Shown: piece by piece, positions 1 to 10,639 of the stretch
Layout: the number at the start of each line of letters is the position of its first letter
Position numbering within the stretch: the stretch's first letter is position 1
Origin: Pascua guehoae
Lineage: Eukaryota > Basidiomycota > Tremellomycetes > Trichosporonales > Trichosporonaceae
Assembly (NCBI GenBank): GCA_001600415.1
Contig: BCJX01000015.1
Span: forward strand, 905,303 to 942,361
Reading direction: 5' to 3'
Length of the DNA: 37,059 nucleotides
The notes under the pieces: model-generated
Database searches by the model: none
Told to the model about the DNA's origin: nothing
The model's input: the letters and a program-made list of their open reading frames with translations, nothing else
Translations under genes and position numbers: made by a program

Positions 1-106
1 GGGGGTGGGTTGGGGTGGGTGGGGTGGATGGACCATATTGGGGTGCGTGATGGGCAAACAAGGCAGTCGCGCACGGACCACGGCATGGACGAGCAGGACG
101 ACTCAC

Positions 107-505
107 TGTTTGTGGTGTGGAAAGTGGTTGGAAGAAATGGGAAGGGTGATGAAGGGAGCTGTGGGTGTTAGCGCCTGTGTCCAGCGTCGAGCATGGGATG
201 GGAGGAGGGGAGCGCGATGAGGGACAGAGGAGGAGGTGTGGATGGCAGAGGAGGAGGTGGATGGCAGAGGAGGTGCTGGATGGGCAGGACTGGACACGAT
301 GTCGTGTGCGTGCGGGAGAGACCACTCACTTTATTAATTCGGGCTGGTTGCGCAAGTGGCAAGCAGCGAAGAGTGTTGAGGAGAGGTGTGTTGAGGAGAA
401 GGGTGTTGAGGAGAAGGGTGTCGAGGAGAAGAGTGTTGCGGAGTGGGGGGTGTGGAGATGTAGAGGCAATGTTCGTTGGAGTTGGGTTGTTGAGAGAGAG
501 TGTTG
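107..505 (-). promoter_or_regulatory. Spliced, ATG-free 5' leader of a leftward gene off the left edge
   Basis: Read on the minus strand, the DNA below the TATA box at 530-523 is pyrimidine-rich and lacks any ATG down to a GTGAGT donor at 329. A CTAAC branch site with a CACAG acceptor follows, opening a second short ATG-free block at 158-107 that ends in another GTGAGT donor at 106. This fits a 5' untranslated leader of at least two exons (about 505-330 and 158-107) whose coding part lies beyond position 1. The splice signals are seen; the transcript is inferred. The downstream gene cannot be identified. Confidence 0.4.
371..443. repeat. 15-bp minisatellite, about five units
   Basis: Unit close to GTGTTGAGGAGAAGG with small changes between copies. 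It lies inside the inferred leader exon of the leftward gene, so that transcript would carry a CT-rich repeat. Confidence 0.8.
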
Positions 506-522
506 GGCTGATTTTTGGGCAG

Positions 523-530
523 CTTATATA
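523..530 (-). promoter_or_regulatory. TATA box of the leftward leader
   Basis: The minus strand reads TATATAAG here. About 25-40 bases downstream a CT-rich stretch begins, as is common at basidiomycete transcription starts. Use as a promoter is inferred from this arrangement and the spliced leader below it. Confidence 0.4.
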
Positions 531-639
531 CCTGTGGACAGAGGAGGTCGCGACCAGTTCAGAGTGCTCAATGTGCCATGCGATGGTCAAGCAGGTGCTT
601 ATTTGGTGTCAACAAACAAGTTTGACGAGCGGTTGAAGG

Positions 640-2280
640 CAGATTGAAGGGCCCGTGCGTGCCGGACGACGGAGGCTGCGTATCTGTGGGGGTTTGTGTT
701 CAGGGCTACGATCGTGGCGTATCGGTGGCGATGGTGGATATCTCGGGCACCGGGGGGCTAGGCAGCGAGTATCGTGGGGCGGAAAAGGAGCGGGCGAGGG
801 GAGGGGTGGGAGAAAGCGAAGTTGACGAGGTGGTGAAGGCAGAAAGTGCAGTCCTGAGGGGGGCGCACACAGAAAAAAAAGGGGGAGGGAAGTGGAAGAG
901 AGGAAGGGGGGATGCGGTACTGTAGTGTCCGCGACGGGGTGTGCGAAAGGAGGCTGGGGGGCGAAGAGTACTGAAAAGAAGCGTGAATTGTGAAGGAGAC
1001 GTCGTGCGCTCGTCAAGCATTATATATGCACACGAAACAAGGTCTCTTGTGCATGCACACGCGCACAAAACGGAGTGCAAGAGGACGGCAAGAAGCATCT
1101 TTACCAAGGCTATGCAGGACAATAGAGCAGCGAGAACGAAGGTGGTACGAGAACAACGCGTTCGCCACTGTACCGCACTGCACGCGCACAGCAGGGGCGC
1201 GTCAACAATACCCAGCGGCACAGTACTCGTCGCTTCTTGGCCGCGTCTATTGTTTCTACCCCCTCGTACCGGGGTCCTTGGGTCCAGTGCGGTGCTCGTT
1301 GCGGTGCATGCACAAAGCAGCGACTCCACCGGGGTCCCTCGATGACTCCGGTCATGTCGGGCAAAGTGCCACAATCGCGACCCTTTGGCACGAGGCACGC
1401 CACATCAGTGAATCATCCGACGCCACACACTCCGATAACAGGACCCCCCCACACACACACACGTTGAACACGCACACCAGGCATGCACACACAGTCACGC
1501 AATGCAACGCGTTACGGCACCTCGTGGGGCAGTATTGTCCTCCTTGGCCTCGCACCGCTGACATTCTGGCCACTGTTTGTGCTCCATCGCTGTCCAGGGC
1601 GGCGGTGGCTATTGTGCCTTGTCTCGGATACAACCCAAAGTGGCCCGTGCAGCCATTGCCACTTTTATGGCTGAGGGGAGGTGCTGATCTGCTGTGTGAG
1701 CTGCTCCGGCGCACGCCTGGGCAACACAGGCATGGGGCCAGGGCCTGGGCCTGGGGCAGCATTTCCCCGAGATGGCTGGTAAAGCTGCAAACGCCTCCCA
1801 CGGCACACCATCACAGCGGTGAGTCACCGATCAGGCTTCTTTGTTGGGTTCCGAGGTCCTGGCATGTCGGTGGGACGATGCCCCCTGTCCATTGTTGGGG
1901 CAGATGTGCTTATCCGATAGTTCCCAGGCTGGTCACATTCCACACACCTGCCAACTCTACTTCCTACTGGTACGATTCCTCCCCTCACCTTGTTGAGCGT
2001 TGCCCCCCACCACATCCAACGTGGAATAATTTATCGTGGGGGCGCAGCATGTAGTCCGCTCGCGACGGATATGGGATCAAATTATCAGTGACGTTGGCAC
2101 GCACGAGAAGCGTGCGCCGCTTTAGTTTGAGGGGTGCGCCGAGCTGCCCTTCTGGGCAGCTGATCAACACAGCCAATAAGCCCATGGGGGGCTTGGCCAA
2201 CGATCCAGCAGTACGTGCTTCCTGCGCGGCGAGTGCGCCGATTATGTCCGCCACGGTCAGCTGTGTGTGTGTTTGGGTGT
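640..2280. other. No gene recognised
   Basis: Long open frames exist on both strands; the longest, at 990-2054 plus, is about 350 codons from a non-ATG start. Their translations are low-complexity, rich in His, Pro, Arg and Cys, with no domain I know and no splice-site pattern. A CA-repeat sits near 1440-1490 and a hairpin with 8-bp arms at 2142-2161 (AGCTGCCC, 4-base loop, GGGCAGCT). Confidence 0.5.
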
Positions 2281-2400
2281 GATGGAAACCTGTCAGAGGC
2301 ACCAGACGGCGTGTCGCCAGTCAGCAACCCCAGAGCTCACTCGTAAATGCCTGTCGCCACCCGTGGCCCCCCGGTGCACCCAGGAAAATGCAAACACACC

Positions 2401-2780
2401 CCAGTGGCCACACACAATTTCCACGGCCAGTTTTCGTGTCCCCAAACACCAGGCGGCATGTGCTAGAACAATTCCCTGGCAACGCACGCTACAAGCTGCT
2501 TGCGCTCCAGTTCACACCGCAGGCATTTTGCAGAGCTGCAGAGGAAGGAATTGACAAGGCTCTGGAGTTGTGTCGCCACCGAACACGCCCCAATGGCCAC
2601 ACACAATTTCTGCAGGCAGTTTTCGTGTCCCCAAACACCAGGCAGCATGTGATGGAAAAATCCCCCGGCAACGCACGCTACAAGCTGCTTGCGCTCTAGT
2701 TCACACCGCAGGCATTTTGCAGAGCTGCAAAGAAAGGAATTGGCAAGGCTATCGAGTAGTGTCGCCACCGGCAGTCCCCA
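2401..2780. repeat. 189-bp tandem repeat, two clear units
   Basis: Unit A begins at about 2401 and unit B at about 2590. They share long stretches such as TTTTCGTGTCCCCAAACACC, CAACGCACGCTACAAGCTGC and CACCGCAGGCATTTTGCAGA, with scattered substitutions. More decayed copies seem to flank them: 2281-2400 shares TGTCGCCA and GATGGAAA patches, and 2887-2950 resembles the AAACTGCAG...AAGACTCTGG part. There is no coding frame common to both units. It could be a local satellite or a duplicated relic of a mobile element. Confidence 0.85.
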
Positions 2781-2959
2781 TGACACCTCGTCATTTTCGT
2801 ATACTGCTCATCGCTCGTGTGCCCTCCTGCCACCCTTCTGTCGCACATGTTGTGTGTTTCCGCTCAAATTCTACTGCCCATCACATAAATTAAGCAAAAC
2901 TGCAGCTGAGGATATGGTGAAGACTCTGGTATCGCTGTCGCAACCAGCAGTAGTTTCCT

Positions 2960-3658
2960 GCAACTTGTCGGTTTGGTCCATTGGTCACCACTTCCAGGCG
3001 GTCCGTGCGCCGGTGGCCACAACACAGTCCCACCCACCGCAGCTCCCGGCAATACTCCATGTACTCTGTGATGCATTCTGTTCAATTGGCAATATGTAAT
3101 AATACCATGAAGCTGCCCCGTTATCCATGTACACGAAATGAAACTAATCCGTGCAAAACAAGACAAATAATTTGCGCGGTGCTAGAGAAATTCAACACAG
3201 ACCCGCCCTGTCGTCTCAGGTCTTCTCCCCCAATCCAGTAGCTGGCCATGTGGACACCACGCAGCTTCCGCATGGTTTCTTTCGAGCATCTTCGCTTCTT
3301 CGCTTTATGGAATAGATGTATCCTGAATGCCGTCGAGATGGCAGACTCGGAAACCGCTTTATGGACATGCCTAGGAAGCCGCGAAAAGGGATTACGAACC
3401 CTCCGTTACGTAGCACTTGCGTGTCTTCGTTCTGATCAGATGTTGGGGACTGCAATGAACGGCCACTCGCTCATTCGTCTTCGACTAAAGCCCAACCTCC
3501 CCCCCCCCCCATCGCCCGGTGGCTACTGTCGTCAATATAATACATACTATACATGACATAACACTCAGAAATTATAGGTTACGTGATTGTTGTCTGTTCC
3601 TCTAGCCTTCTACTCCCAATTTCTACAGTTGTGGTTTGTCTCATGCGAAGCGCCACTA
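2960..3658. other. No gene recognised
   Basis: Lower-GC DNA with short open frames only. It has a C-run near 3500 and an AT-rich stretch at 3530-3590. I see no splice pattern, tRNA boxes or protein motif. Confidence 0.5.
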
Positions 3659-3920
3659 CAGGTGCGACCAGAAAGTATTGAGACTGCCACCTTGAGCTCA
3701 GTCGCACACAATATTGAGCATGGACACTCTCTACATCAATCCGACAGTCCCAGTAGGAAGCGGTGCATCAGGGAAACTTCTACCATATTGCAATGTCCAC
3801 CAGGCACATCAAGGACTAGAGCCTCAAGGCAAGGGTGGGAGATGACATTTCCTGTATGAGACCATGCATGTGTGCGACCGAGCTCAGCGTGGCAGTCTCA
3901 ATACTTTCCGGTCGCACCTG
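3659..3920. mobile_element. MITE-like inverted-repeat element, copy 1
   Basis: A 262-bp element bounded by TA on both sides (3657-3658 and 3921-3922). The left end reads CAGGTGCGACCAGAAAGTAT and the right end, reverse-complemented, CAGGTGCGACCGGAAAGTAT. The match continues for about 50 bp through GAGACTGCCAC and GAGCTC to CGCACACA. There is no room for a transposase. A TA target site and CAG termini are typical of non-autonomous Tc1/mariner-type elements; that assignment is inference. Confidence 0.85.
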
Positions 3921-4421
3921 TATCAATACACTGTACAAAGGAGTAGCCCAGAATAATGTAGTAATTCGGGTAGCACCCCTCATGTGCGAGTCTCGATCGC
4001 GGTAGTAGGGTGATAATATGGCAGTATTTTCATATATTTTTCCATTATCGCATTTTCTCATGTGGGACGTCCTGCATACTTCACCGACACCCAGGCGAAC
4101 AACGTTGTACAGCTTATTGAGGACTCATCTATACTCGTCCTCAGTGAGGACCAAGTTCATGATCCCCTCTTAGCGATTACAGTCGGGACAGAGGGGGGTG
4201 GGTGGGTTGTGGAGTCTTCGAACCGTCCATAGTTAGGATACATATCATTTCACCTTGATCAATTACATCGCTTCAATTGCAGACTGTGTGCAGCTCACTA
4301 TCAATTACTACGGCGGGGGTTCAACTTATGAGTTCCTCATTGCGTCTTAGGAGCGGTGGCGGTGAGCCAGACCATTCATGGCGTCTCCCAACCGTAGGGA
4401 AATGACGTAACATCACTAGTA

Positions 4422-4617
4422 CAGGTGCGTCCGGAAACTCATGAGACTGCAACGCTCCGCACGGGCCAGGCAAGGGTGCGCATCGGCGCTCTGCCGATCA
4501 AACAATGGCACGGCACGTGAGCACACTAATGTTCCCTACTCGTTGTACCCTGCATTTCTTACGTGTGTGTGCACCCAAGCTCAATGTGGCAGTCTTACGA
4601 CATTCCGGACACACCTG
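4422..4617. mobile_element. MITE-like inverted-repeat element, copy 2
   Basis: A 196-bp relative of copy 1, also flanked by TA (4420-4421, 4618-4619). The left end is CAGGTGCGTCCGGAAACTCA and the right end reverse-complements to CAGGTGTGTCCGGAATGTCG. The arms have diverged more than in copy 1. The interior shares AATGGCAC and a CTACTCGTTGTACCCTGCAT-like stretch with the copies near 28.8-29.1 kb. Confidence 0.8.
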
Positions 4618-4619
4618 TA

Positions 4620-6300
4620 GCACCTTCTGCATCGCTTCAATACATCAACATGCCCAGTAATCGTACATTGACATCTCCGAGCTGTCCCATATTCACGAAG
4701 GCTGGGTCCACAATCTGTCATCGGATAGAGACACCGCTTTATCAAGAACGAACAAAATGCAAGCACGCCCGGAGTGAACGGCATGGCCAATGCACAGCTG
4801 TGAGTTGGCAGGTTTGTCACCCAGCGGTGCACAGATCCGCCATGGACCACCTCAGGGCGGGGTTGGCGTCTTCGGAGTATTTATTGTCTACGATCGCGGC
4901 GTTGTTCGGGCGTTGTTCCTGCCCATTCACAGGCCGATAAACGGAGATAAAACGACATGGTGGACATTATTGCCCCGAATCCCCTGTCACATCGCGGGGA
5001 AAGAACGTGAAGATATGGAGATAACAATTGCAGACGAATCAGGCAAGAAAGAACGTGAAGACATGGAGATGACAATGGCAAATCACTCCCGAAAGAACGT
5101 GAAGAGCAAGCAGCGAACAATGGCAGATATGTACACTCTCTGCAAAAGCACAGCATTTAAATGTATGCTGCTCTGAAGAGTGGAGAGGTATTGTCTCCAG
5201 GTCAATTCGTCATGGCCAAGGACTGCACGACTACTGTAACGAAGCGAACGGGGGGGCGGGGGGGGGGGGGATGTCACACCAGCTGCAACCTGTGCCAAGG
5301 ACCCCGAGCACGCCGGTGTGATCGCAAGGGCGCTGACCACTGAGGAAGTGAACTGTACGCACGCGATGCGCAGGTGAGGTAGCTGAGGGAACAGGATGGG
5401 CCGCGACTTTCGCTAATCAGACCCACCGCTGCCTTGCTTCAGCTGGGGACCGGTCTGTATGGAACAGAAAGCTGGCTGGCGACTGCACATGCGAGGACAT
5501 GGCACAACATGCACCGTGAACCTCCTTGATATAACATGCCCCAGTCTATGCCACCCTCCGATCTGAATTGGGAGTCAAAGGAATCAGTCTCGGGCAAGGC
5601 GCATTGCCTAAGGCGGTGAATTGCGGTGAAGGGCTGCGAGACCACGAGACAGAGCGGGCGACGAGCGGAGACCTGAGTGCCGGTCACGGGCTCCGCGGTC
5701 CGCATCGTCCGTTGTGAGTTTGCATTGCTTCATTTGGGGTATTGTTGCAACATGAAACAGGCCGGCCGGTACTGCTGTCCTGTTTTGAGGTTGGCTTCTG
5801 ACGTTGTCTCTTATTGTTGTTGCACTGCCCTTGGTGCTTGGCCGGCAGATGCGGACAGAGGCAATGGTGTCGGTGAAAGCGGTTTGGACAATGGACTGCG
5901 CTGTGACTGGTGCAGGTGAGGTAGATGTAGCATGAGTGGCGATAGAGTGTGTCTTTGAGAGTGTTGTGGGTGTAGAGTTTGCACAGAGGCTCAGAGGACT
6001 CTGATGTTGACGAAGTGGCGTAGACTGTACTGAATGCTTGAAAAATAGACTCCAGGTGGAGTGGCCATGTGGATTGGGTCGAAAATATCGGATATTCCAA
6101 ATGCGTGCCTGAATGGCTCTAATCGCCGACAAGAGTGCCACATCCTCTCCCACTTGTGTCGTATTCCGGCGTTTTGAGGAGAGTGTAATGCCGGGATTTG
6201 GTTCCGTCCCTGTGGCCCGAGGAAGGATTGGGCAGGCTGCGAGGGGGGGGGTGTGGACGAGGATGTGGGCGAGTGGTGGCCCGGGGTCGAAGTGAGGTTG
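4620..6300. other. No gene recognised; RPL9 upstream DNA
   Basis: No open frame here has a recognisable product. G-homopolymers occur near 5250-5271. A long minus-strand open frame (5608-6651) overlaps the RPL9 leader, begins at a non-ATG codon and translates to low-complexity sequence, so I do not call it. Confidence 0.45.
5001..5115. repeat. 44-48 bp direct repeat, 2.5 units
   Basis: AAGAACGTGAAG recurs at 5001, 5049 and 5093. The first two units continue with GATATGGAGATAACAAT and GACATGGAGATGACAAT. No gene contains it. Confidence 0.8.
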
Positions 6301-6587
6301 TAGCATCAGTGCTTGGTAGCCAACCCTCAAACCATCAAAAACTCGTGCGTAACACCCGACGACGACCTGCTCGCTGCTGGCGCTGACAAAGACCCTCTCG
6401 ATAACCACGACCACGACGACCTCCGCGCGCGCCTGCTCCTTGCTCCCCGATTCCACACTCGTTTCCCGCGTTGTCCCATCGTCGAATCGCGAATTTGTGC
6501 CTCCCTTGTTTCTCCAACTGGGTGGTGTGCCAACTTGCCTGTCCTCTTGTGCCCAACTGTCGCGAAATTTGAACGCCTGGCCTTTGT

Positions 6588-6662
6588 CCCCTCTCGCGTC
6601 CTCGACTCTCTCCCTCTCTCCATCTCTCTCTCCGCCCTCTCGAATCAACAAAACAGGCCAAG
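6588..6662 (+). promoter_or_regulatory. Pyrimidine-rich leader of RPL9
   Basis: A CT-rich tract with repeated CTCTCT runs ends in AACAAAACAGGCCAAG directly before the RPL9 ATG. Pyrimidine tracts like this are usual at transcription starts of strongly expressed basidiomycete genes. The exact start site is not visible. Confidence 0.45.
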
Positions 6663-7673
6663 ATGAAGGACCTCTCCTCGGTCGAGTCCCTCGTTATCCC
6701 TGCCGGTGTCGACGTTGCCATCAAGGCCCGTAAGGTCACGGTCACTGGCCCCCGCGGCACCCTTGTCAAGGATGTCCGCCACGTCGCCATGGACATCCAG
6801 GTCGTGAGTCGAGGAAGGATCCGCCAGCGCGGCAGGACATTGGAGAAGAGGAGTGGAATGGGAGATGAGAGTGGCTGGGAGTGAGAGGGACGAGGGTGTA
6901 GGGAGGATTGAGAAGGGCCGTTGAGGGGCAGAGGACGAGACGAGAGTGAGAGACGGGACTGGTGAAGAGGCATACTGCTGTTGCTGTTTCAGCGCATTGC
7001 AATTTGCACTCGGCAGTCTAGTGGGGAGTTCGAGCGCGACTGGGACGGAGCGAGCTGCAGTCTGCAGACTAGAGCTCTGTTCTCCAAGCCTCCCACTCTT
7101 TACTCTCCGACCCCTCTTCCCGCACGACACCTGCCGCGCTGCCCAATTCTACCGATTGCAACTGTCTCTAACATGCCCAGGTCCAGGCACCCAAGGAGAA
7201 CAAGGTTGTCTTCACCGTTTGGCACGGCGGCCGCAAGCACGTTGCTTGCCTGCGTACGATCAAGTCCGCTGTCGAGAACATGATCATTGGTGTGACCAAG
7301 GGCTTCCTCTACAAGATGAAGCTCGTCTACGCCCATTTCCCCATCAACGCCATCCCTGCTCCTGGCGGCGAGTCGATCCAGATCCGCAACTTCCTCGGCG
7401 AGAAGATCGTTCGCGAGTGCCCCATGCTCGAGGGCGTCCAGGTCTCCCTCTCGGACGTCAAGGACGAGCTCATCCTCCAGGGCAACGACATTGAGAAGGT
7501 CTCTCAGTCGGCTGCCTCCATCACCGACAAGTGCCGTGTCAAGAACAAGGATATCCGCAAGTGAGTGGCGCAGAGACCAAATCTTCTTCGTCTGTGCAAC
7601 TACTAACGGCCCCAGGTTCCTTGACGGTGTTTACATCTCGGAGCGCACCAACGTCGTTCTCGACACTGAGTAG
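6663..7673 (+). CDS. RPL9: 60S ribosomal protein L9 (uL6)
   Basis: Structural protein of the large cytosolic ribosomal subunit. Exons are 6663-6803, 7181-7560 and 7616-7673, giving 192 residues, the normal size. Family hallmarks include GPRGTL near residue 29, then [37 protein letters not shown], and the C-terminal [14 protein letters not shown]. Both introns have GTGAGT donors and CTAAC branch sites. Intron 2 is 55 bases; intron 1 is 377 bases, long for this locus, although I see no snoRNA boxes in it. The second acceptor is set by keeping MDIQV-VQAPKE in frame. The function is secure from sequence. Confidence 0.96.
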
Positions 7674-8310
7674 AGGGCTGGCACATGGGGCCTGGTAGTA
7701 GTTGGCACATGTACCATCATACGCACTGCCGAGGCGTGAGGTTGCGCGACCTCGGACGATGAGAGTTTCTTGGCGAGGCTAGAGCGGTGTGCTGGATGCG
7801 GAAGCGGTGTTGCCCGTGAAGAAGGGGGTTGGGCTGGAGCAGAATGTTGTGCGCCAGGTTGTGAGGTTGCTGTTCTGGGAGACTGGTGTGTCGTTGAGAG
7901 AGCGTGTCGGCCGCCGCGGCGGCCTTCTGAACTGGTTCGAACAGGCAGACAAGCGGGCGGACTGAGTGGTGTCTGGCTGTGCCTGGTGCTTTTATTATCT
8001 CGCCTGGCCTGTGTTGCACCTCTGTTGATCTCCAAATCTACACCTACATAGTGTGCTGCATGCTGCTTGCTGCTTGTTCTCGGTGCTAGTATACACCGGG
8101 GACGATTTCTGTGCACAGACAAGGCGCAGCGGCTGCAAATTCCAGACTGGCGGGGATCGCCACGCCCCACGCGCCCCACTTTCCACGTCGTGCCTCGGCC
8201 GCCGAGATTGGCCACCAACCCACCGCCGTATCCGTTGACGTCTATTTCCATTGTCCCGCGTCAGCCATTCTAACCGTTTCTTCTCCACTCTCCACCGTCT
8301 TCGGCAAGAC
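7674..8310. other. RPL9 3' region and BET1 promoter
   Basis: Intergenic, 637 bases. I see no additional gene. A palindromic GGCCGCCGCGGCGGCC-type motif lies at about 7908-7923. The last 60 bases before BET1 are CT-rich. Confidence 0.6.
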
Positions 8311-9897
8311 ATGAGCGGGTACGTCGAGTCCAACAATCGGCGTGGCGGCGGCGTCGACCGGTGCGTCCATCGGCGAGCTAGCTTTGGGCCCCGTCACCAC
8401 AACGCCGACCGCAGCGTGACACAATCTGGGACCAGCAGTTCACTGTACCAGCAGTTGCCAGTCTGGACCTTGACCACATGCTTCTCCTGTGGGCGTATGG
8501 GCCAGACCATTGCGTCTAGCCCAGCACCCACATGCGGAGGTAGTTGGCGGACTGGAAGAAAAACACCTGGCCGCAGAGCATGTCACGGCCGACGCGACGT
8601 CTCCCCGCGTCCCCCCCCTATTGTCTTTCGGACACTGACACGCAGCCTCACGCGCGTCAACCAACGCCTCGGCCCGGGCTCGGGACACGCCTCGGCCCCG
8701 TCGCCGGGCACGCCCTCCCCGGCCCCCATCCTGTATCCGCCCTCTGGGGGCCAGAGCGCGAGTGCGCGCGCGTCCCCGGCCCCGCGCCCCGGGTCGAGCG
8801 CGAGCACCTACTCCGAGTCGCCGTTTGGCGGGGGCATGTCGTCGGCCGGCGCGGCGTTCCCCAGGGGCCACGAGTTGGAGCAGCACAATGACGACTTGTT
8901 GAAGGGGTTGTTGGGCAAGGTGGACACGTTGAAGAATGTGAGTTGGCGTGGTTAAGGGGGGGGGGGGGCAGGGAGGTGGTAGTCTGGTGGGGATGAGGGG
9001 TGCGGGGGGTGTGAGCACGCGTGGGGTATGTGTTCCGGGATGGGAGGGACAGTGAAGAGTCGACATGACCGCAGCTGTGGGTGGAGTAGACTGCCCTTCA
9101 CCGCAAGCGGCGGCGCTGGAACAATGGGTGCCCATTGTAGAGTGGCACAGCGAAGCCGCCGACTCACGACGAGCGCATGCTGTACGATCAGCTCGCTGGT
9201 CGGATACTGTGTACCCGGGTCGACAAACCGCGCGACGTGCAGAAAGAGAGAGGGGAGAGCGTACCAGAGTCGACAACGGACGGAACACAGGCTGACTCGC
9301 AGCTCACGATCGGGATCGGCAAGGAGGTGCGCGAGGGAAACGCCGAGCTGGCGGGTATGGTGAGTCACTCCTGGATGAGAGTGCAGGGAAGGAACGGTTG
9401 GGCTTGGGGCCATGTGGATTGTGATCGGGGAGGGCCTGGGCTGGGAGCTTGTGGGATCCTTCACCATCGGCTGTGAGACCTGCGTCGGCGTTTGATCTGG
9501 CTTGGGCCGCATTATCCAGGATGGTTGTCTGCCGTGCTCTGCTGTTCTCGCATCGGCACTTGGATTCTCTCCCGAGCTCGTCGGCCTGATATCTTTCACA
9601 CTTGTCCACCCACACCCAAAGCATGGCTCTGAGCGTCGGGCGTCGACATCAAGGCCACCCCCGGTCCCTATCCGATGGCAACTGTCCTGCCATCTCCCAT
9701 CTCATCCCCCCACTCCACATGCCACCCTCTAACACACCCAGAACGACACATTCGGCAGCACGGGCAACATTCTGAGCGGGACGTTCAAGCGCATGAACAA
9801 GATGGCTCGCCGGCAGGGCTCCAACTGGTGCTGGTTCATGGGCTTCCTCGTGCTCGTGTTCTGGATCATCATCATGTTGTGGTTCTTTAGGCGCTAG
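8311..9897 (+). CDS. BET1: Bet1-type Qc-SNARE
   Basis: Membrane-anchored SNARE for ER-to-Golgi vesicle fusion. Exons 8311-8360, 8646-8937, 9303-9359 and 9742-9897 give 184 residues. Residues 1-90 are a disordered Gly/Ser/Pro-rich extension. The SNARE helix runs about 91-156 (HELEQHNDDLLKGLLGKVD, then LTIGIGKEVREGN). A C-terminal anchor spans about 161-181 (WFMGFLVLVFWIIIMLWFF) and ends FRR. The pattern EIG-V followed by an N-rich linker, an RM-KM patch and a tail anchor matches Bet1. Donors are GTGCGT or GTGAGT, and the last intron has a CTAAC branch site. Exon 1 is only 50 bases; its junction rests on frame continuity and is the least certain part. Fungal Bet1 is shorter because it lacks the Gly/Ser/Pro extension. 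Confidence 0.88.
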
Positions 9898-10639
9898 CCG
9901 CCTGGCAGCGTGGCGGTTGTGGACGTATGGGACCAACGTGGAGAGGTGGAAGCGTCCGTACCCCGTAATGGTTTGGAGAGGAGCGAGGAACGGGGCCGGC
10001 AGCGGGGAAGTGATGCCGCCATCGAGGTGGACTGCGGCTCGTGTCGAGTAATTATGGGTCGGTACCATCGAGTCTCCAGTGACCAACATGTGCCGCCGAC
10101 CGTCCGCTTCGTCCTCAATTCGTGCCATCAACATTGCTTGCCTTCGCTCCCTCCCGACGTCGCTATCCCTCACGCCCGGACGCGCGCCACACTCGTGTCG
10201 TCCACATCATCCCCTGCGCTCTACTCGTTCCCCATCAACAGCATACACTACTACAGTCTGTACTATTACTACATGCAGCCCGTCATAATCGTCCAACAGA
10301 CGGCTGGTGTGTTCTCGGCAGGCCGTGTAGTGCCTGCTGTCATATCTTTGCACTGCTCGAGATCTGTATCCATTGACGAGACTATTGGCCTTGGAAAGTT
10401 GATTCGTGCAATATGGTGACATAGTATTGCGCTCTTTGACAGCGATGCAAACATCTTAACGGTCTGGAGAGTGCTCTTGAATGGAGGCATTGTAGCACCG
10501 ATTTCAAGTATCTTCAGTCATTCGTGCGAATGCCCGCATGCCATTTAGTCTCTCTCTCTCTCTCCCCCTTGCCAGGTAGTGTCCATCCATGTAAGGCATC
10601 CTCCATGTGGGTGTAGTCTCCTTGTCCAACCTCTGCCCT
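9898..10639. other. Tail-to-tail region between BET1 and the GT18-like gene
   Basis: Convergent 3' ends, 742 bases. It holds AT-rich patches near 10250-10275 and a CT dinucleotide run at 10550-10566. I see no gene. Confidence 0.55.

Noticed and set aside
990..2054. Plus-strand open frame of about 350 codons
   Set aside because: It starts at a non-ATG codon and has low-complexity His/Pro/Arg/Cys content, no domain and no ordered splice sites. Low T content on this strand makes stops scarce.
5608..6651. Minus-strand open frame of about 347 codons upstream of RPL9
   Set aside because: It starts at a non-ATG codon, overlaps the RPL9 leader on the opposite strand, and reads as low-complexity sequence without a motif.
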